In this document: positions 47,469 through 59,829 of the stretch, piece after piece
How positions within the stretch are numbered: the first letter of the stretch is position 1
Layout: each line of letters opens with the position of its first letter
Assembly: GCF_030052815.1 (NCBI RefSeq)
Contig: NC_079504.1
Location: 47,855,614 to 47,919,613 of the forward strand
Direction of reading: 5' to 3'
DNA: 64,000 nt
Origin: Hevea brasiliensis
Lineage: Eukaryota > Streptophyta > Magnoliopsida > Malpighiales > Euphorbiaceae
Translations under genes and position numbers: made by a program
Notes under the pieces: model-generated
What the model was told of the DNA's origin: nothing
Database searches by the model: none
Seen by the model: only the letters and a program-made list of their open reading frames with translations

Positions 47469-49947
47469 TGTAACAACCCACAAAAAAAAAAAAAAAAAAA
47501 AAAGAGGTTGATTTGAGTTTGGCTTGTGACAGTGGATTTCTACCGTCACTACCAACATTTAAAAAAAAAAAAAAAGGTTGAAGATCGGGAGGAGGAACAC
47601 CCCCCCCATTTTCTCTTCTCTCCTCTCCTTCCCTCTCTTCTTCTTCTTCTTTCTTTCTCCGGTGACCGGCCGGCGACCTCCCAAGCAGCTCCCCACCCGG
47701 CCGGCGACCCTCCGGCGACGGCCAGACACCAGAAACGGCGGCAAGAGAGGGAGAAGAGAGAGAAAACGAGCGCACAGTGGGCAGCGGCTTTCCGACGCGA
47801 TTCCAGCTTCATCCGACGTCCGATCGAGGCGATTCAGGTGGCGTTGGAAAAGCTTGTTCCGAGAGCTTTCTTTTGATACCAATTTTGCAGCAAATGAAGG
47901 TCGGATGAGTGAGATATGGAGGATAGAAGTTTCAGGTTTTTCAAGCTTTTTCCGGATCTCGACGATCCGACCGTTGGATCGACGATCCGAGACCACCTAT
48001 GGACCGAGGAAGAGGAGAGGAACATGGTGGTATAATCAGATCCGGCAAATGTCGCGGCGACGGTGGGCCGCCACCGTGATGGTTCCGTGATCTCGGTGGG
48101 CTATGGAGATTATTCAACTTCCAGAGGCTTCAATTTTTAGAATTTTGAGATCTGAGATAAACTTGGGTAAGACTATTTTTATTATTTCTCATGCATAGGG
48201 CATAAATACAGTGTTTCTTAAACAAGAAAAATTGGAAAAAAAATTCTAAGAAAAATATATGATGAAAGTAAAATTATTTGGAGATATTCTATGGTGTTTG
48301 TTGAAATTTTGAGTGATTGTAGAATATTTTTGAAAAAAATATAGATGGATTTTAGTTAGATTTTTAGCATATGGGCATATAAGATTATTTGAAATTAAGA
48401 TAATTAAATTTTATATAATTGGTTGAAGCTTGAGGATGGAGGTTTAAATATGTGAATATTTAATTAGGTTGAATTAAGAATATGTTAGATGTTGGAAACT
48501 TATGGAATCGAGTAAAATTCTTGAATAAAATATTCATGGGTGATTGGAAAATTACAATTCATTTTGCAATAGCCTTATAATATTATTAAGGACCGCAGGG
48601 CAAAATTTTAGAATTTTTAGAGCATGTTTGTGTGGATTTTTACAAAATGTCAATTATAGGGACTAAAACGTAATTTTTAAGGTTGTGAGTATTGCTTGGT
48701 TTGGAGGGCCCAGGAGGGGCCATATAATGATGATGAGATATAAGTTGAATTTAGAAGTGTTATTTGAGCCTTTTTACAGGTTGGGTAGGTCCCAGGTATA
48801 GGGGAAACTCTGCCGGATTTCCGGCATGAATTAGGTTGTCTATTGCCTCTTTAGAGTTTTATCTTAACTTAGTACTAATAAATTTATAATTTAATTATTA
48901 GGTGATCGAGGTCAGCTATTTTTCTGCATCCAGCAGCCACAATAGTCATCGGTGCACTGTGAGTAAAATATTAATTTTAATTGTAATTTCGATATTATTA
49001 TATGTTCAAGCATGCCCATGCATCACTTATATGCATATATCTATGTAGATAAATCCTAGGCACGATTTATGTTGCATTCATAACTGTGAAAGTGCCATGT
49101 ATGTTCATGTGGTAATTTGGAGCAGTGTGTGTGCGTTGGCATGCGTGTGATGTGGTGTGGACTATGGATAGGACGGGTAGTCACGGCTTGAGATCTTCGC
49201 TGGGACCTGATCCTTCGGGGGTAGTCACGGCTTGAGTTCTTCCCAGGACCCGATTTGGTTTATTAAGCGAAAGTCGGCTTGAGTTCTTGTACAGAGTTGG
49301 ATTTAAGAGAGTGTATAGGGATCGGCTCCCATATATTATGATTGATATTCTTGGGTGTGTGAGTGCTCCAAATTACCTTTTTCTTTGTTATGATGTGAAA
49401 ATATTGTTGATGTTGCATTTCACTCTACGAGTTGCATTAGTTTTAGATAGTTATAGAGATTATGGTTAAAATTGATATTTTACTCTCGAGTCGAGCGCTC
49501 ACTCTGTTCAATATTTTCCAGCCACGGGAGGAGTTATTTACTGAGCAACTGCTTTCTTCCTTGCAGGTTTAACGTCGATTATTTAATTGTTTTATTATTT
49601 TTAAAAATTTTAAATATAGAAATACCCATGTGTTAGTAATAGTGTGGACCTTGTTAGAGATTGTGTTAATTTAAAATTTTGAGACTAATAAATGAAAATT
49701 TGTATGGTATTTAAACAGTTTGTAAATGAGGTAACAGGGTTGAGCGAGGCTCCCCTTATTTCAGTTTTTGATGGCTATCGGGTTGGGTTGACTCGAACAA
49801 AAATATTTTATTTAATTGTATTTACATGTTGGACCTAAGTTTTTGGGCCTTGGTTATGGATTTGAGAATAGTAAGGCTTACTACGGGCCTCGGGGGCTTT
49901 AGGCTGGCCAGTCCTAGTCTTGTCAAGCTATAGGTTGGGTCGTGACA
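47469..49947 (+). repeat. 5' LTR of the retrotransposon
   Basis: 2479 bp. After a poly-A run there is a GC-rich pocket (about 47640-48090) with CCGGCCGGCGACC repeats, unlike the AT-rich rest. Open frames on both strands in this pocket are composition effects. Against the 3' LTR, the stretch 49200-49930 has many 1-3 base losses. Confidence 0.92.
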
Positions 49948-49951
49948 AAGT

Positions 49952-49963
49952 TGGTATCAGAGC
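49952..49963 (+). other. Primer binding site (tRNA-Met type)
   Basis: TGGTATCAGAGC is the standard plant LTR-retrotransposon primer site complementary to the 3' end of a methionine tRNA. It lies 4 bp inside the left LTR end. Confidence 0.92.
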
Positions 49964-51264
49964 ATAGGCTCTAGATTCATGGGAAATAATATAATTGGGA
50001 GTCTAAAAAGGAGTCTTGTTAGGATGTTACATGCGGAGTATAGGATTCTGTTTCGTCTTTTTCTGTAATTCTTTGTTTCTAGATTCTGCGTTATACCTCA
50101 AAAAATATAAGAGTACCTCAGTTAGTGTCTTGGTTTTCGTGGAGTACATAGAAATGTGAAATAGAGTTAGTAGACATGTGAGGTCTATCATGAGGATACG
50201 TCCTCCAAGAAATGCTATGTTTACATGTATGGGTTTAAATGGTGTGCCCATTTCGTGCAAGGCACGAGTACATAAAGGTGAGTCTTGAAAGTACAGTTGC
50301 CATAGATAAGGATGAGGGTACCACTGCTAGCAGTCATCAGTGGATGACCCAGTCAGAATAAGTTTATGATAATAGAAGATTCGAGAGAGATAAGAAATTA
50401 AGAGGCCTAGTCAGTCAGGACGTATCGTAGTAACTATACAATGTTCTCGATGTACGCTCTGTAGTGCAGATTACGATGCAGCATGAGATTATTGTGTAGA
50501 GCTGCGTGCATCCCCGTGGTGCTCCATAATAAGGGTGTTTACGGATGGCCTCTGTTTTGGTACAGTAATACCAGAACAGAGTTCTATATTTGCAGAGGAG
50601 TTGGAAACTCCTGGTTAGGGGTCTAGAGTTAGGATATCGAAAGGTCACAGTTGGGTGGTAACTAGAGTCAGTGACCCAGTTACCCTAGCATGAGCTAGAA
50701 TTGCATTAAGAGTTGCTATCAGACCAGAGGTTTCGGACTAGTTGCAAAGTAAAGGTGACACTTATAGAGTGAGATCATCTAGTCTTCAGTATGGAATTTT
50801 GGATCATTTCTATAGTATGACAGACGATTTACTTAGAGTTTAGTGAGAATAGTATACCTCGTGTGTATCAGCAAGGTGTAAAGTACAACCCTACTACCTA
50901 AAGAAGGTCAAATTTATGAATTGATGATTTACAGAGCTATGATATGATAAAAGAGACATTAATTTGACATGGTTTTGGGCAAGGTGGTAAATGTAGTACC
51001 TTTGTTGCAGCAAGTTAGGGTATAGTCCTATCTTTTCAGAAGGGATCGAAAGTTATTACTAATAATGGTGACCAACAAAATAGTGCCCCAGATGGGACTG
51101 TAGAGTGTGGTAGAGAGTAGTTGGCTCGGGTATCCTACAGAGGATACAAGTTCTATTATAGGAATCATATATAATTAGATCATGATGGATGTAAATCCTT
51201 TGAATTGGATGACGGGTTTGGGTGCCCGAAATCTTAAGTTTTGGCTAATTGAGTAAACATGGAA

Positions 51265-51338
<74 letters not shown>
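51265..51338. repeat. AAT microsatellite inside retrotransposon
   Basis: About 24 AAT units. Confidence 0.95.
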
Positions 51339-51343
<5 letters not shown>

Positions 51344-54300
51344 AAATAAAATTACTGCAGAATCAGTTCTCGAGGTAGTAAGGGTATTATGTAAACTAAA
51401 AGATAATAATAGAAATCATACGATAAAGGTACGACTGCAATTTTCTAAGTTCCTTTCTAACTTCGTATTGTTCAAAACCATAGTATAATCTAATTATAAC
51501 AGTATTAAGAGTAATAAATTAGCAAAGATAAATCACAGAAGGCCAATTGATAGAGAAAGTGCAGAAAGAAGGTTTGGACAATTGATTGCAAATGCAATAT
51601 AATCTAAATGCCAGTGGAAGTGCTAGCTAGAATGGTCAAAGGACCAAATCTGAGTAGCACAGATATGTGATAACGCGGTAGAGACTCTGAAAGATATAGT
51701 CAGCAAGTACAGCTGTCATGTTAGGAAGAGGAATGGAACCAGGGATAGAATAGTCAAGTTTTATTTTGGGTAAGACAAAGAAAATAAATGAAAGGACAAC
51801 CTGAAGGGCGCGTAACAAAAGGAACAAAGTTAAGATATAGGGTAGGCTAAGTGTTATTCTTGGCAAGGTGAATGACAATGGAAAACCCAAAATGGACCAT
51901 ATTAGTGAGAATAGTGATAGAGGTGTGGAATCTAGTAATGTGATACTCATAGCATGATGTAGTGAGGTAGTGTCAGGATCTAAAATATAGAGCTTGGAGT
52001 TTCATGATTGGATCATACTCTATTTATTCCCTATTTCTAAAGTGAAGTGGATAGTAATGGGGCAAGATTCTTTTAACTTATTAACAGTATCAAGAAGATT
52101 AGGGAAGGAATACAATAATAATGAGCAAAAAGTAGAAGGTGTGTGATGATATTGCGGACTATCTAATTAGGCAGAGAAAGAGAAGTTAGTAAGCAGTAAA
52201 TTGAATAAAAGTCAATCTAAGGGATCAAATAGGTATGATGAGAGGAAAAGAATGATAGATAATGACACAGAGGCTTTAGGTTAGACTTTTGAGATAGTGA
52301 AAAGTTAGTTAGAGGTTCGTTAAAAATGTCAGGCAAACATTTTTAGTGTGACCAACAGAATCACTTTGCAGTGAAGCAATAACGACAGAATAACAATAGG
52401 GGTAGAACGAAAAGTGACAAGTATGGATAGTAATAAATCACTAGAAAGTTCAAGGATCAAATTAATGACCATAGATAAGGGTGGAATTAGTGTTAGAAGA
52501 ATCTATTAGTAAGAGAAATTTTTCAGAATTCAACAAAAGTTAAGGGCACAATATAAACGATGATAGATATGAATCATAGGTCGAGTATAAGTAAAGTTAA
52601 TAAATTATGAAATATTATGTCAGGAAGGTCAATGGTACGGTAAAGGATTCATGCAGATGATATCTTATAGGTAGAGGACAATTATGCTAAGAGATGATAC
52701 AATTTGAAGAGAGAGACCAAGAAACATAGGTTAAACGTTATTATATGGACAATCGTAGTTGAATATAAGAGGATATTTTCTTTCTTTTCAAGTTTAGCTT
52801 GTGCTATTGGTTCTAGAGGGTTATATAAGGAATAGAAGTGAGTCAAGGAGACCTAGTTATTTGAGAGTTTGGTAGGCACCAATTCATACATAATTTCTGA
52901 TATGATAATGTGATGAAATGCACCTAGTGTTAAGTATGAAAGGACGATCAGAATAGTGATAGGAGTCAAATGGAGTTAGCTACCAAGGCTTGCAACCGTT
53001 TTAAACTATAAGCTAGAGGAAGTACTATTTATGGATGAGTTTCAATAGATGAAATTGTTTCTAATGGGAAAAGTTGAGGCTGAAGTTTGGAAAGCTATAA
53101 GCAGTATACGTGATTATATTAAGGAGAATGAACACATTAAGTATTTTGTTTAGAATTAAGGCATGGCACACATTTACCACAGCCGTGCTAGTTCAGATGG
53201 AACTTATAGTTTCAAGGGCTCCTATCTATTCCGGATGAGCAATTCCTCGAAATTTGGAGGAATGATAATGTTCTGATAGTTAAATTGGGAAAGGGGATAC
53301 AAAAAGAATTTTCTATGGTTAATTATAAGTGTTACAAAAGGTAAAGAATGTGTTGGTAGGAGTAAATCGTAAGGTTAGAATTCCCGAAGTAATAGAACTA
53401 GTAATCAAGATAAAACTAAGAAATAAAGTGAAAGTTAAAGTTGATGATGGGATGGACATTCTTGAAGGAAAAGGTGTAAGGGTGAAATAGGATTAAGATT
53501 TAGGAATAAGTGCAGCATGTTGAAAAGATATCAACAATAGCAGAAATAGGAAAAGGAAGTGGATAAGATCCAAAGGATAGGAAGAAAGCTCGGTGAAGCT
53601 AGTTATAATAATGAGGATAAGAAGGAATAGGTATGCTAGGAACACATTAAGAGATATTTGGAATCAGTTATTATGAGATAATAGATTAAAGGAGTAGTGG
53701 AGCCTCGATCTAAGTGTAAATGTATCAGAAGGAGGCCACATAATAAGAAGCTTTATGAAGAAGTCAGGATATTCTCATTCTAGAGGAGGAATGAGAAACG
53801 ATAAAGTCGCATTAGATTGAGTTGTCAGGGAATATAAACACTTTTGTTACCTAGAAGGAGAGACCCAATTTACTTTCCAATGTTGATAGATGATACACTT
53901 GGCCCTTGGAGGAGACTCTACCTGACTAGTTATATAAGATGGATAGAGGATTGGTTTAAATACCTTAGTAATGACACAAAAGAGATTAAGAATTTGAAGT
54001 AGCATGGGAGTGAGAAGATTTATAGGTATTGACCACTGAGGTCATAAGAAGAGTGAAGATCTCGAACAAGATGCCTGGTTTAGGTGCTACAGGAAAGCTA
54101 CTCATAGGATACCATAGAATAAGGAACATAAGTTATGTCATTGGGGAAAACAGAAATTATTAAAAACAAAGGAATGATGACTGAAGTCACCAAGAGATAT
54201 GTTGGGGCGTAATAAAAGTGAGGTAAGCACCAAAGTTGATTGAAGTTATGAGACATCAAGTCAAGAACAGTAAGGTATAGCGAATACTTGAAATGTCAGA

Positions 54301-54535
54301 AAAATGGTCAATAAATAGTTACAAGATAAAAGCCCTCTAGAAAGAGATGATGACAAATAGGACACTATAGTAGAATCAGAGAATAGTAGAATGTCATATA
54401 TAATATACGAAGAGTTTGAAGAATAAATGTTTTACCAATATCTGCATAGCTGGAGGAGTAATGATTTCACTTGTTCCGATAATCTTCTTTTCCATATCTC
54501 TTGTTTATTCGAAAATTCGAGGACAAATTTTTCCT

Positions 54536-54548
54536 AAGGGGGGAAGAA
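54536..54548 (+). other. Polypurine tract
   Basis: AAGGGGGGAAGAA directly before TGTAACAACC of the right LTR; this is the plus-strand priming site. Confidence 0.9.
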
Positions 54549-57047
54549 TGTAACAACCAGAAAAAAAAAAAAAAAAGGTTGATTTGAGTTTGGCGTGTGA
54601 CAGTGGATTTCCACTGTCACTGCCAACATTTAAAAAAAAAAAAAAAGGTTGAAAATCGGGAGGAGGAACCCCCCCCCCCATTTTCTCTTCTCTCCTTCCT
54701 CCCCTCTCTTCTTCTTCTTCCTTCTCCGGTGACCGGCCGGCGACCTCCCAAGCAGCTCCCCACCCGGCCGGCGACCCTCCGATGACGGCCAGACACCAGA
54801 AACGATGGCAAGAGAGGGAGAAGAGAGAGAAAATGCGCGCACAGTGGGCAGCGACTTTCCGGCGAGATTCCGGCTTCATCCGACGTCCGATCGAGGCGAT
54901 TCAGGTGGCGTTGGAAAAGCTTGTTCTGAGAGCTTTCTTTTGATACCAATTTTGCAGCAAATGGAGGTCGGATGAGTGAGATATGGAGGAGAGAAGTTTC
55001 GGGTTTTTCAAGCTTTTTCGTCAGATCTACGACGATCCGACCGTTGGATCGACGATCCGAGACCACCTATGGACTGAGGAAAAGGAGAAGAACATGGTGG
55101 TATAATCAGATCCGGCAAATGTCGTCGGCGATCGGCAGCCATCGTCGCTGATGGTTCCGGTGACTCCGGTGGGCTATGGAGATTATTCAACTTCCAGAGG
55201 CTTCCTCATAAATTTTTGGAATTTTTGAGACACAGATAAACTTTGGGTAAGACTATTTTTATTATTTCTCTGTCTGTGGGGCATAAATACAGTGTTTCTT
55301 AAACAGGAAAAATTGGAGAAAAATTCTAAGAAAAATATATGATGAAAGTAAAATTATTTGGAGATATTCTATGGTGTTTGTTGAAATTTTGAGTGATTGT
55401 AGAATATTTTTGAAAAAAAATATAGATGGATTTTAGTTAGATTTTTAGCATATGGGCATATAAGATTATTTGAAATTAAGATAATTAAATTTTATATAAT
55501 TGGTTGAAGCTTGAGGATGGAGGTTTAAATATGTGAATATTTAATTAGATTGAATTAAGAATATGTTAGATGTTGGAAACTTATGGAATCGAGTAAAATT
55601 CTTGAATAAAATATTCATGGGTGATTAGAAAATTACAATTCATTTTGCAATAGCCTTATAATATTATTAAGGACCGCAGGGCAAAATTTTAGAATTTTTA
55701 GAGCATGTTTGTGTGGATTTTTACAAAATGTCAATTATAGGGACTAAAATGTAATTTTTAAGGTTGTGAGTATTGCTTGGTTTGGAGGGCCCAGGAGGGG
55801 CCATATAATGATGATGAGATATAAGTTGAATTTAGAAGTGTTATTTGAGCCTTTTTGCAGGTTGGGTAGGTTCCAGGTATAGGAGAAACTCTGCCGGATT
55901 TCCGGCATGAATTAGGCTGTCTATTGCCTCTTTAGAGTTTTATCATAACTTAGTACTAATAAATTTATAATTTAATTATTAGGTGATCGAGGTCAGCTAT
56001 TTTTCTGCATCCAGCAGCCACATTAGTCATCGGTGTACTGTGAGTAAAATATTAATTTTAATTGTAATTTCGATATTATTATATGTTCAAGCATGCCCAT
56101 GCATCACTTATATGCATATATCTAGGTAGATAAATCCTAGGCACGATTTATGTTGCATTCATAACTGTGAAAGTGCCATGTATGTTCTTGTGGTAATTTG
56201 GAGCAGTGTGCGTGCGTTAGCGTGCGTGTGATGTGGTGTGGACTATGGATAGGACGGGTAGTCACGGCTTGAGATCTTCGCTGGGACCCGATCCTTCAGG
56301 GGTAGTCACGGCTTGAGTTCTTCGCTGGGACCCCGATTTGGTTTATTAAGCGAAAGTCCGGCTTGAGTTCTTCGCTGGCACAGGTTGGATTTAAGAGAGC
56401 TGTATAGGGCATCAGCTCCCATATATTATGATTGATATTACTGGGTGTGTGAGTGCTCCAAATTATCTTTTCGCTGTTATGATGTGAAAATATTGTTGAT
56501 GTTGCATTTCACTCTACAGGTTGCATTAGTTTTAGATAGTTATAGAGATTATGGTTAAAATTGATATTTTACTCTCTGAATCGAACGCTCACTCCTGTTC
56601 AATATTTTTCCAGGCCACAGGAGGAGTTATTTTACAGAGCAACCTGCTTTCTTCCTTGCAGGTTTAACGTCGATTATTTAATTATTTTATTATTTTTCAA
56701 AATTTGAAATCTAGAACTCCGCATGTGTTAGTAATAGTGTAGACCTTGTTAGAGATTGTGTTAATTTAAAATTTTGAGACTAATAAATGAAGATTTGTAT
56801 GGTATTTAAACAGTTTGTAAATGAGGTAACAGGGTTGAGCGAGGCTCCCCTTATTTCAGTTTTTGATGGCTATCGGGTTGGGTTGACCCAAATAAAAATA
56901 TTTTATTTAATTGTATTTACATGTTGGACCTAAGTTTTTGGGCCTTGGTTATGGATTTGAGGAATAGCTAGGCTTACTACGGGCCTCGGGGGCTTTAGGC
57001 TGGCCCAGGTCCTAGTGCCGGTCCGGCCCATAGGTTAGGTCGTGACA
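54549..57047 (+). repeat. 3' LTR of the retrotransposon
   Basis: 2499 bp with the same ends as the left LTR and a few percent different by eye. Many differences in the GC-rich pocket are C/T or G/A at CG sites, as expected from methylation-driven decay. Confidence 0.92.
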
Positions 57048-58718
57048 ATTTTCACCCAATTTTAATAGTCATTAAACTTTAATTTGTATCATGTATTCAG
57101 GTATGCCTTACCTAAATCTAGCTAATTAGCCACTTTATTAAGACATCAACACAAAAAGAAAAACTAAATTAGTAGCAATAGCATTCAACAAGATACAGTA
57201 AAACAACTTCCTTGCAAGTAACGTTGTTTAAAATTCCTCCCTTATAAGTTCAGTTGTATATGGATTTAACTTCGCCTAAGAAAGGCAATGGGCCGAGGTG
57301 GGGGAAGGAGGGCTAGTGGGGGTACGTATATATGCTAATATGCTAGCTTAAAATTTTATTTTATTTTAATTGTTGGCCCCTCCTCAAATAATTTTTATTA
57401 CAATATAAATAATATAAGATATTTGAATTTTTATTTATCATATATTTAATAAACTTTTATAACATTGGCACCCTTAAAAAATTATTTTAGTTTAGTTATA
57501 CTCTATTATGATATTTGTTTAAATATATAACATTGATTCTTAAAAAATACACAAACAATGAGTGTAATTAATTATTTTTAAATTAATTTTATATTTAACA
57601 TTAACTCAGTGGTGAAACTAGAAATTTAATTCAGTAGAGTCATTGATTTAGTTAGTCAATTTTAAGTGTATGTGTGTGTATATATATAATTTTTAATCAC
57701 AATTAAAATTTGAAATAATTATGAATAAAAAAATTAATTTCAATAAATTAATTTTAATAATCAGGATAATTTACATTAAAAAAATATTAAAATGATGATT
57801 GTAAATTAAGAATATTTTTCTTCTTGCTAATTAATAGAATTTAAAAGCAAATATTTTTATTTCTATATATATCTCAAATTTTTATATATCATTTAAAAAT
57901 ATTAAAAATAAAATTTTATAAATAAATTATAGAATTTTTTTTAAAAAAAATTATATAATTACTTGAACTCTTTTTATATATATTAATTCCAAATATAAAT
58001 TTGGTCTTTATATTTTTTACTAATTTCAATCAAAATTTATTTACAAATATTAAAAATATTTTAGAAATTATATATATTTAAAAAATTTTTGTAAGGTTGG
58101 GTGCATCAATTGGTTACATTTAAGAACACACATGTAGCTGTCACTATATTGGTCCCTCAAGGAAAATTTTTTATATCCGCGAAAATTATTTTACCTGAGT
58201 CTAAACTCAATTAATATTCTCAATACTTGAACCTATTCCAAACCCAATTAAAATTTATCATCAATTACTTAAATTCATTCTAAATCCAATTATTATTTTT
58301 TGAAAAATATCCTAGCCCATTTTTACTAATAGTTATAAAACAATATTTTTATTAAAAATTTAATGACTAAATAAAATATTTAAATTCTATTTGTTTAAAA
58401 TATAATATATAAAAAATTTATAAATATTATTATAAAAAACGTACACTTTATATTAGTTAACCATTTATATAAATAAATTTGGATAATGATATCAAATATG
58501 TAACACTCAAACCTTATAAATGTATAATTTTTTAAATTTATCTCAAACCTAATTATATACTATCTAAATTCGTCTTACTCGATGAAGCTTCCATCAATTT
58601 CAATTTGACCATTGAACTTCGGTTTGTATTGGTAAAATCTTTAAATTTTTATTTTTATCTTTATTTTAATAACCACAATTACTAAACTTAAGTGAATTTA
58701 ATAATTGGATAGGTTATA
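57048..58718. repeat. AT-rich repeat region right of retrotransposon
   Basis: From about 57465 it matches 23240-24514 of unit 1. The first about 415 bp have no match there; they contain 'gggggtacgtatatatg' and 'ttggcccctcctcaa' words related to the repeat starting near 22190. Unit 1 therefore seems to have lost the start of this second repeat copy. No gene is seen. Confidence 0.55.
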
Positions 58719-58934
58719 AAATTATTATATTTTATCATCACAAAAATTTAGATCAACTTCTTATAAAAATATAGCTAAATTGACATCATTGTTTATATCC
58801 AAACTCTCAGTTTTTGCATTTCCCATGCCAAACCGTACTTATATATGTTTGATACTTTTTTTACAAGCATTGCATATTCACATATTTATACAATATAACA
58901 CATTAATGTTACAAATTAGACTTACTGTGTAGAA

Positions 58935-59695
58935 CAACCTAATGTCGACCATAAAGGCAATAAGGCCTTTGTGATTTTGAATAGCAAATATTGCATAAAA
59001 TTAATCAATTTATTTTCAACTAGTGTATTTATGAATTTATCAATTTATCAATTTAAAGGCGCTCGTCAATTTCTCTCTCATTTTTGGCACAAAATTTAAT
59101 GTTTGACAAAGCAAATGCTTCAATAACGATGATAAGTATAAAGATAATTCAAGTTGACACTTGCTAAGTACCAATATCACAGTTAAATTGCAAAGTTTCC
59201 ACTTGAACACTCCTAAATGTACAATATACACAATACATGAGAAGTCTTACAAAGCTCTATTAGCATTCATTCAATCCACCCTTCTTACAACTAGTAACTG
59301 AACATATAATGGAGCAATGACATTGGAAGATGAACAACTCACCAGAAATTTATAATCTTCAGCACATCTTTATCTTTAAGCCCAAACTCAAAAACTATAC
59401 ACCTAAACATTTTTTTTTATTAACTTAACTTGCATAATGATGCACATAACATACTATTCATTGTTTAATACTACTTACACAAATACAAGAGAGAGAGAGA
59501 AATCTAATCTCATTTTTTGTTCTAAGATGATTATGCAAAAAATAAAAAAAAATAAAAAAAAGAACAAGATTCACAATAAACAGTTGCGGAAATGACAAAG
59601 CATCACTAACCTTAAAAATCTTGAAAACATAAGCTTGTATCATCAATGCTATGTAAGAGGTACTGAAGGAAACTTCCATTTAATCATCGATAATA
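58935..59695 (-). other. Conserved block with splice-like signals, unit 3 copy
   Basis: This is the unit 3 counterpart of 240-985. The minus-strand ORF is shortened to 63 codons (59040-59231) by a local rearrangement around 59030-59060, where a short 'tttatcaa' word is repeated. The same donor and acceptor-like sites are present. The lost ORF length argues against a protein-coding role for that frame. Confidence 0.22.
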
Positions 59696-59829
59696 ATGCA
59701 ATTACATCAAGCATGGTTCTAATACATTACACCTAATATCAATGCATTTCGTGATGCATGGTTATGCTTAAAGCAATTAAGGTAATTAAAAGGCATTTGA
59801 AATTAATTTAAGCGGTTTATACTTATACT

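Larger units (their letters stand above)
49948..54548 (+). mobile_element. Internal region of the retrotransposon, no long ORF
   Basis: It is purine-rich on the plus strand, as usual for a gypsy polyprotein strand, but stops occur in all frames. I could not find reverse transcriptase or integrase motifs by eye. An AAT microsatellite lies at 51265-51338. ORFs of 77-104 codons on the minus strand (for example 51636-51950) look like chance. Confidence 0.75.
47469..57047 (+). mobile_element. Full-length Ty3/gypsy-type LTR retrotransposon, degenerate
   Basis: It has two LTRs (47469-49947 and 54549-57047), each TGTAACAACC to GTGACA. A tRNA-Met-type primer site TGGTATCAGAGC (49952-49963) lies 4 bp after the left LTR, and a polypurine tract lies just before the right LTR (54536-54548). 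The end of the inner part, 'aattcgaggacaaattttt' before the purine tract, is the style of chromovirus (Del/Tekay) elements. The 4.6-kb inner part has no long ORF, so it is non-autonomous or decayed. The target site is probably ATTTT, blurred by a T run on the left. It is absent from unit 1. Confidence 0.93.
24515..58718. repeat. Tandem segmental duplication, unit 2 (with insertions)
   Basis: This is colinear with 1-24514. It is 34.2 kb long because a 9579-bp LTR retrotransposon (47469-57047) and a 151-bp TRIM-like solo LTR (35805-35955) are inserted. It has a roughly 1.1-kb deletion at about 25607 relative to units 1 and 3. Without the large insertion its length is about 24.6 kb, matching unit 1. 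Confidence 0.93.

Noticed and set aside
47526..48090. Overlapping plus-strand and minus-strand ORFs in the LTR GC-rich pocket
   Set aside because: Several frames are open at once, with poly-Phe or poly-Lys tracts from homopolymers. This is a composition effect inside an LTR.
49948..54548. Search for reverse transcriptase, integrase or protease in the large retrotransposon
   Set aside because: Stops occur in all frames and no convincing motif was found by eye. A profile search would be needed to see relics.
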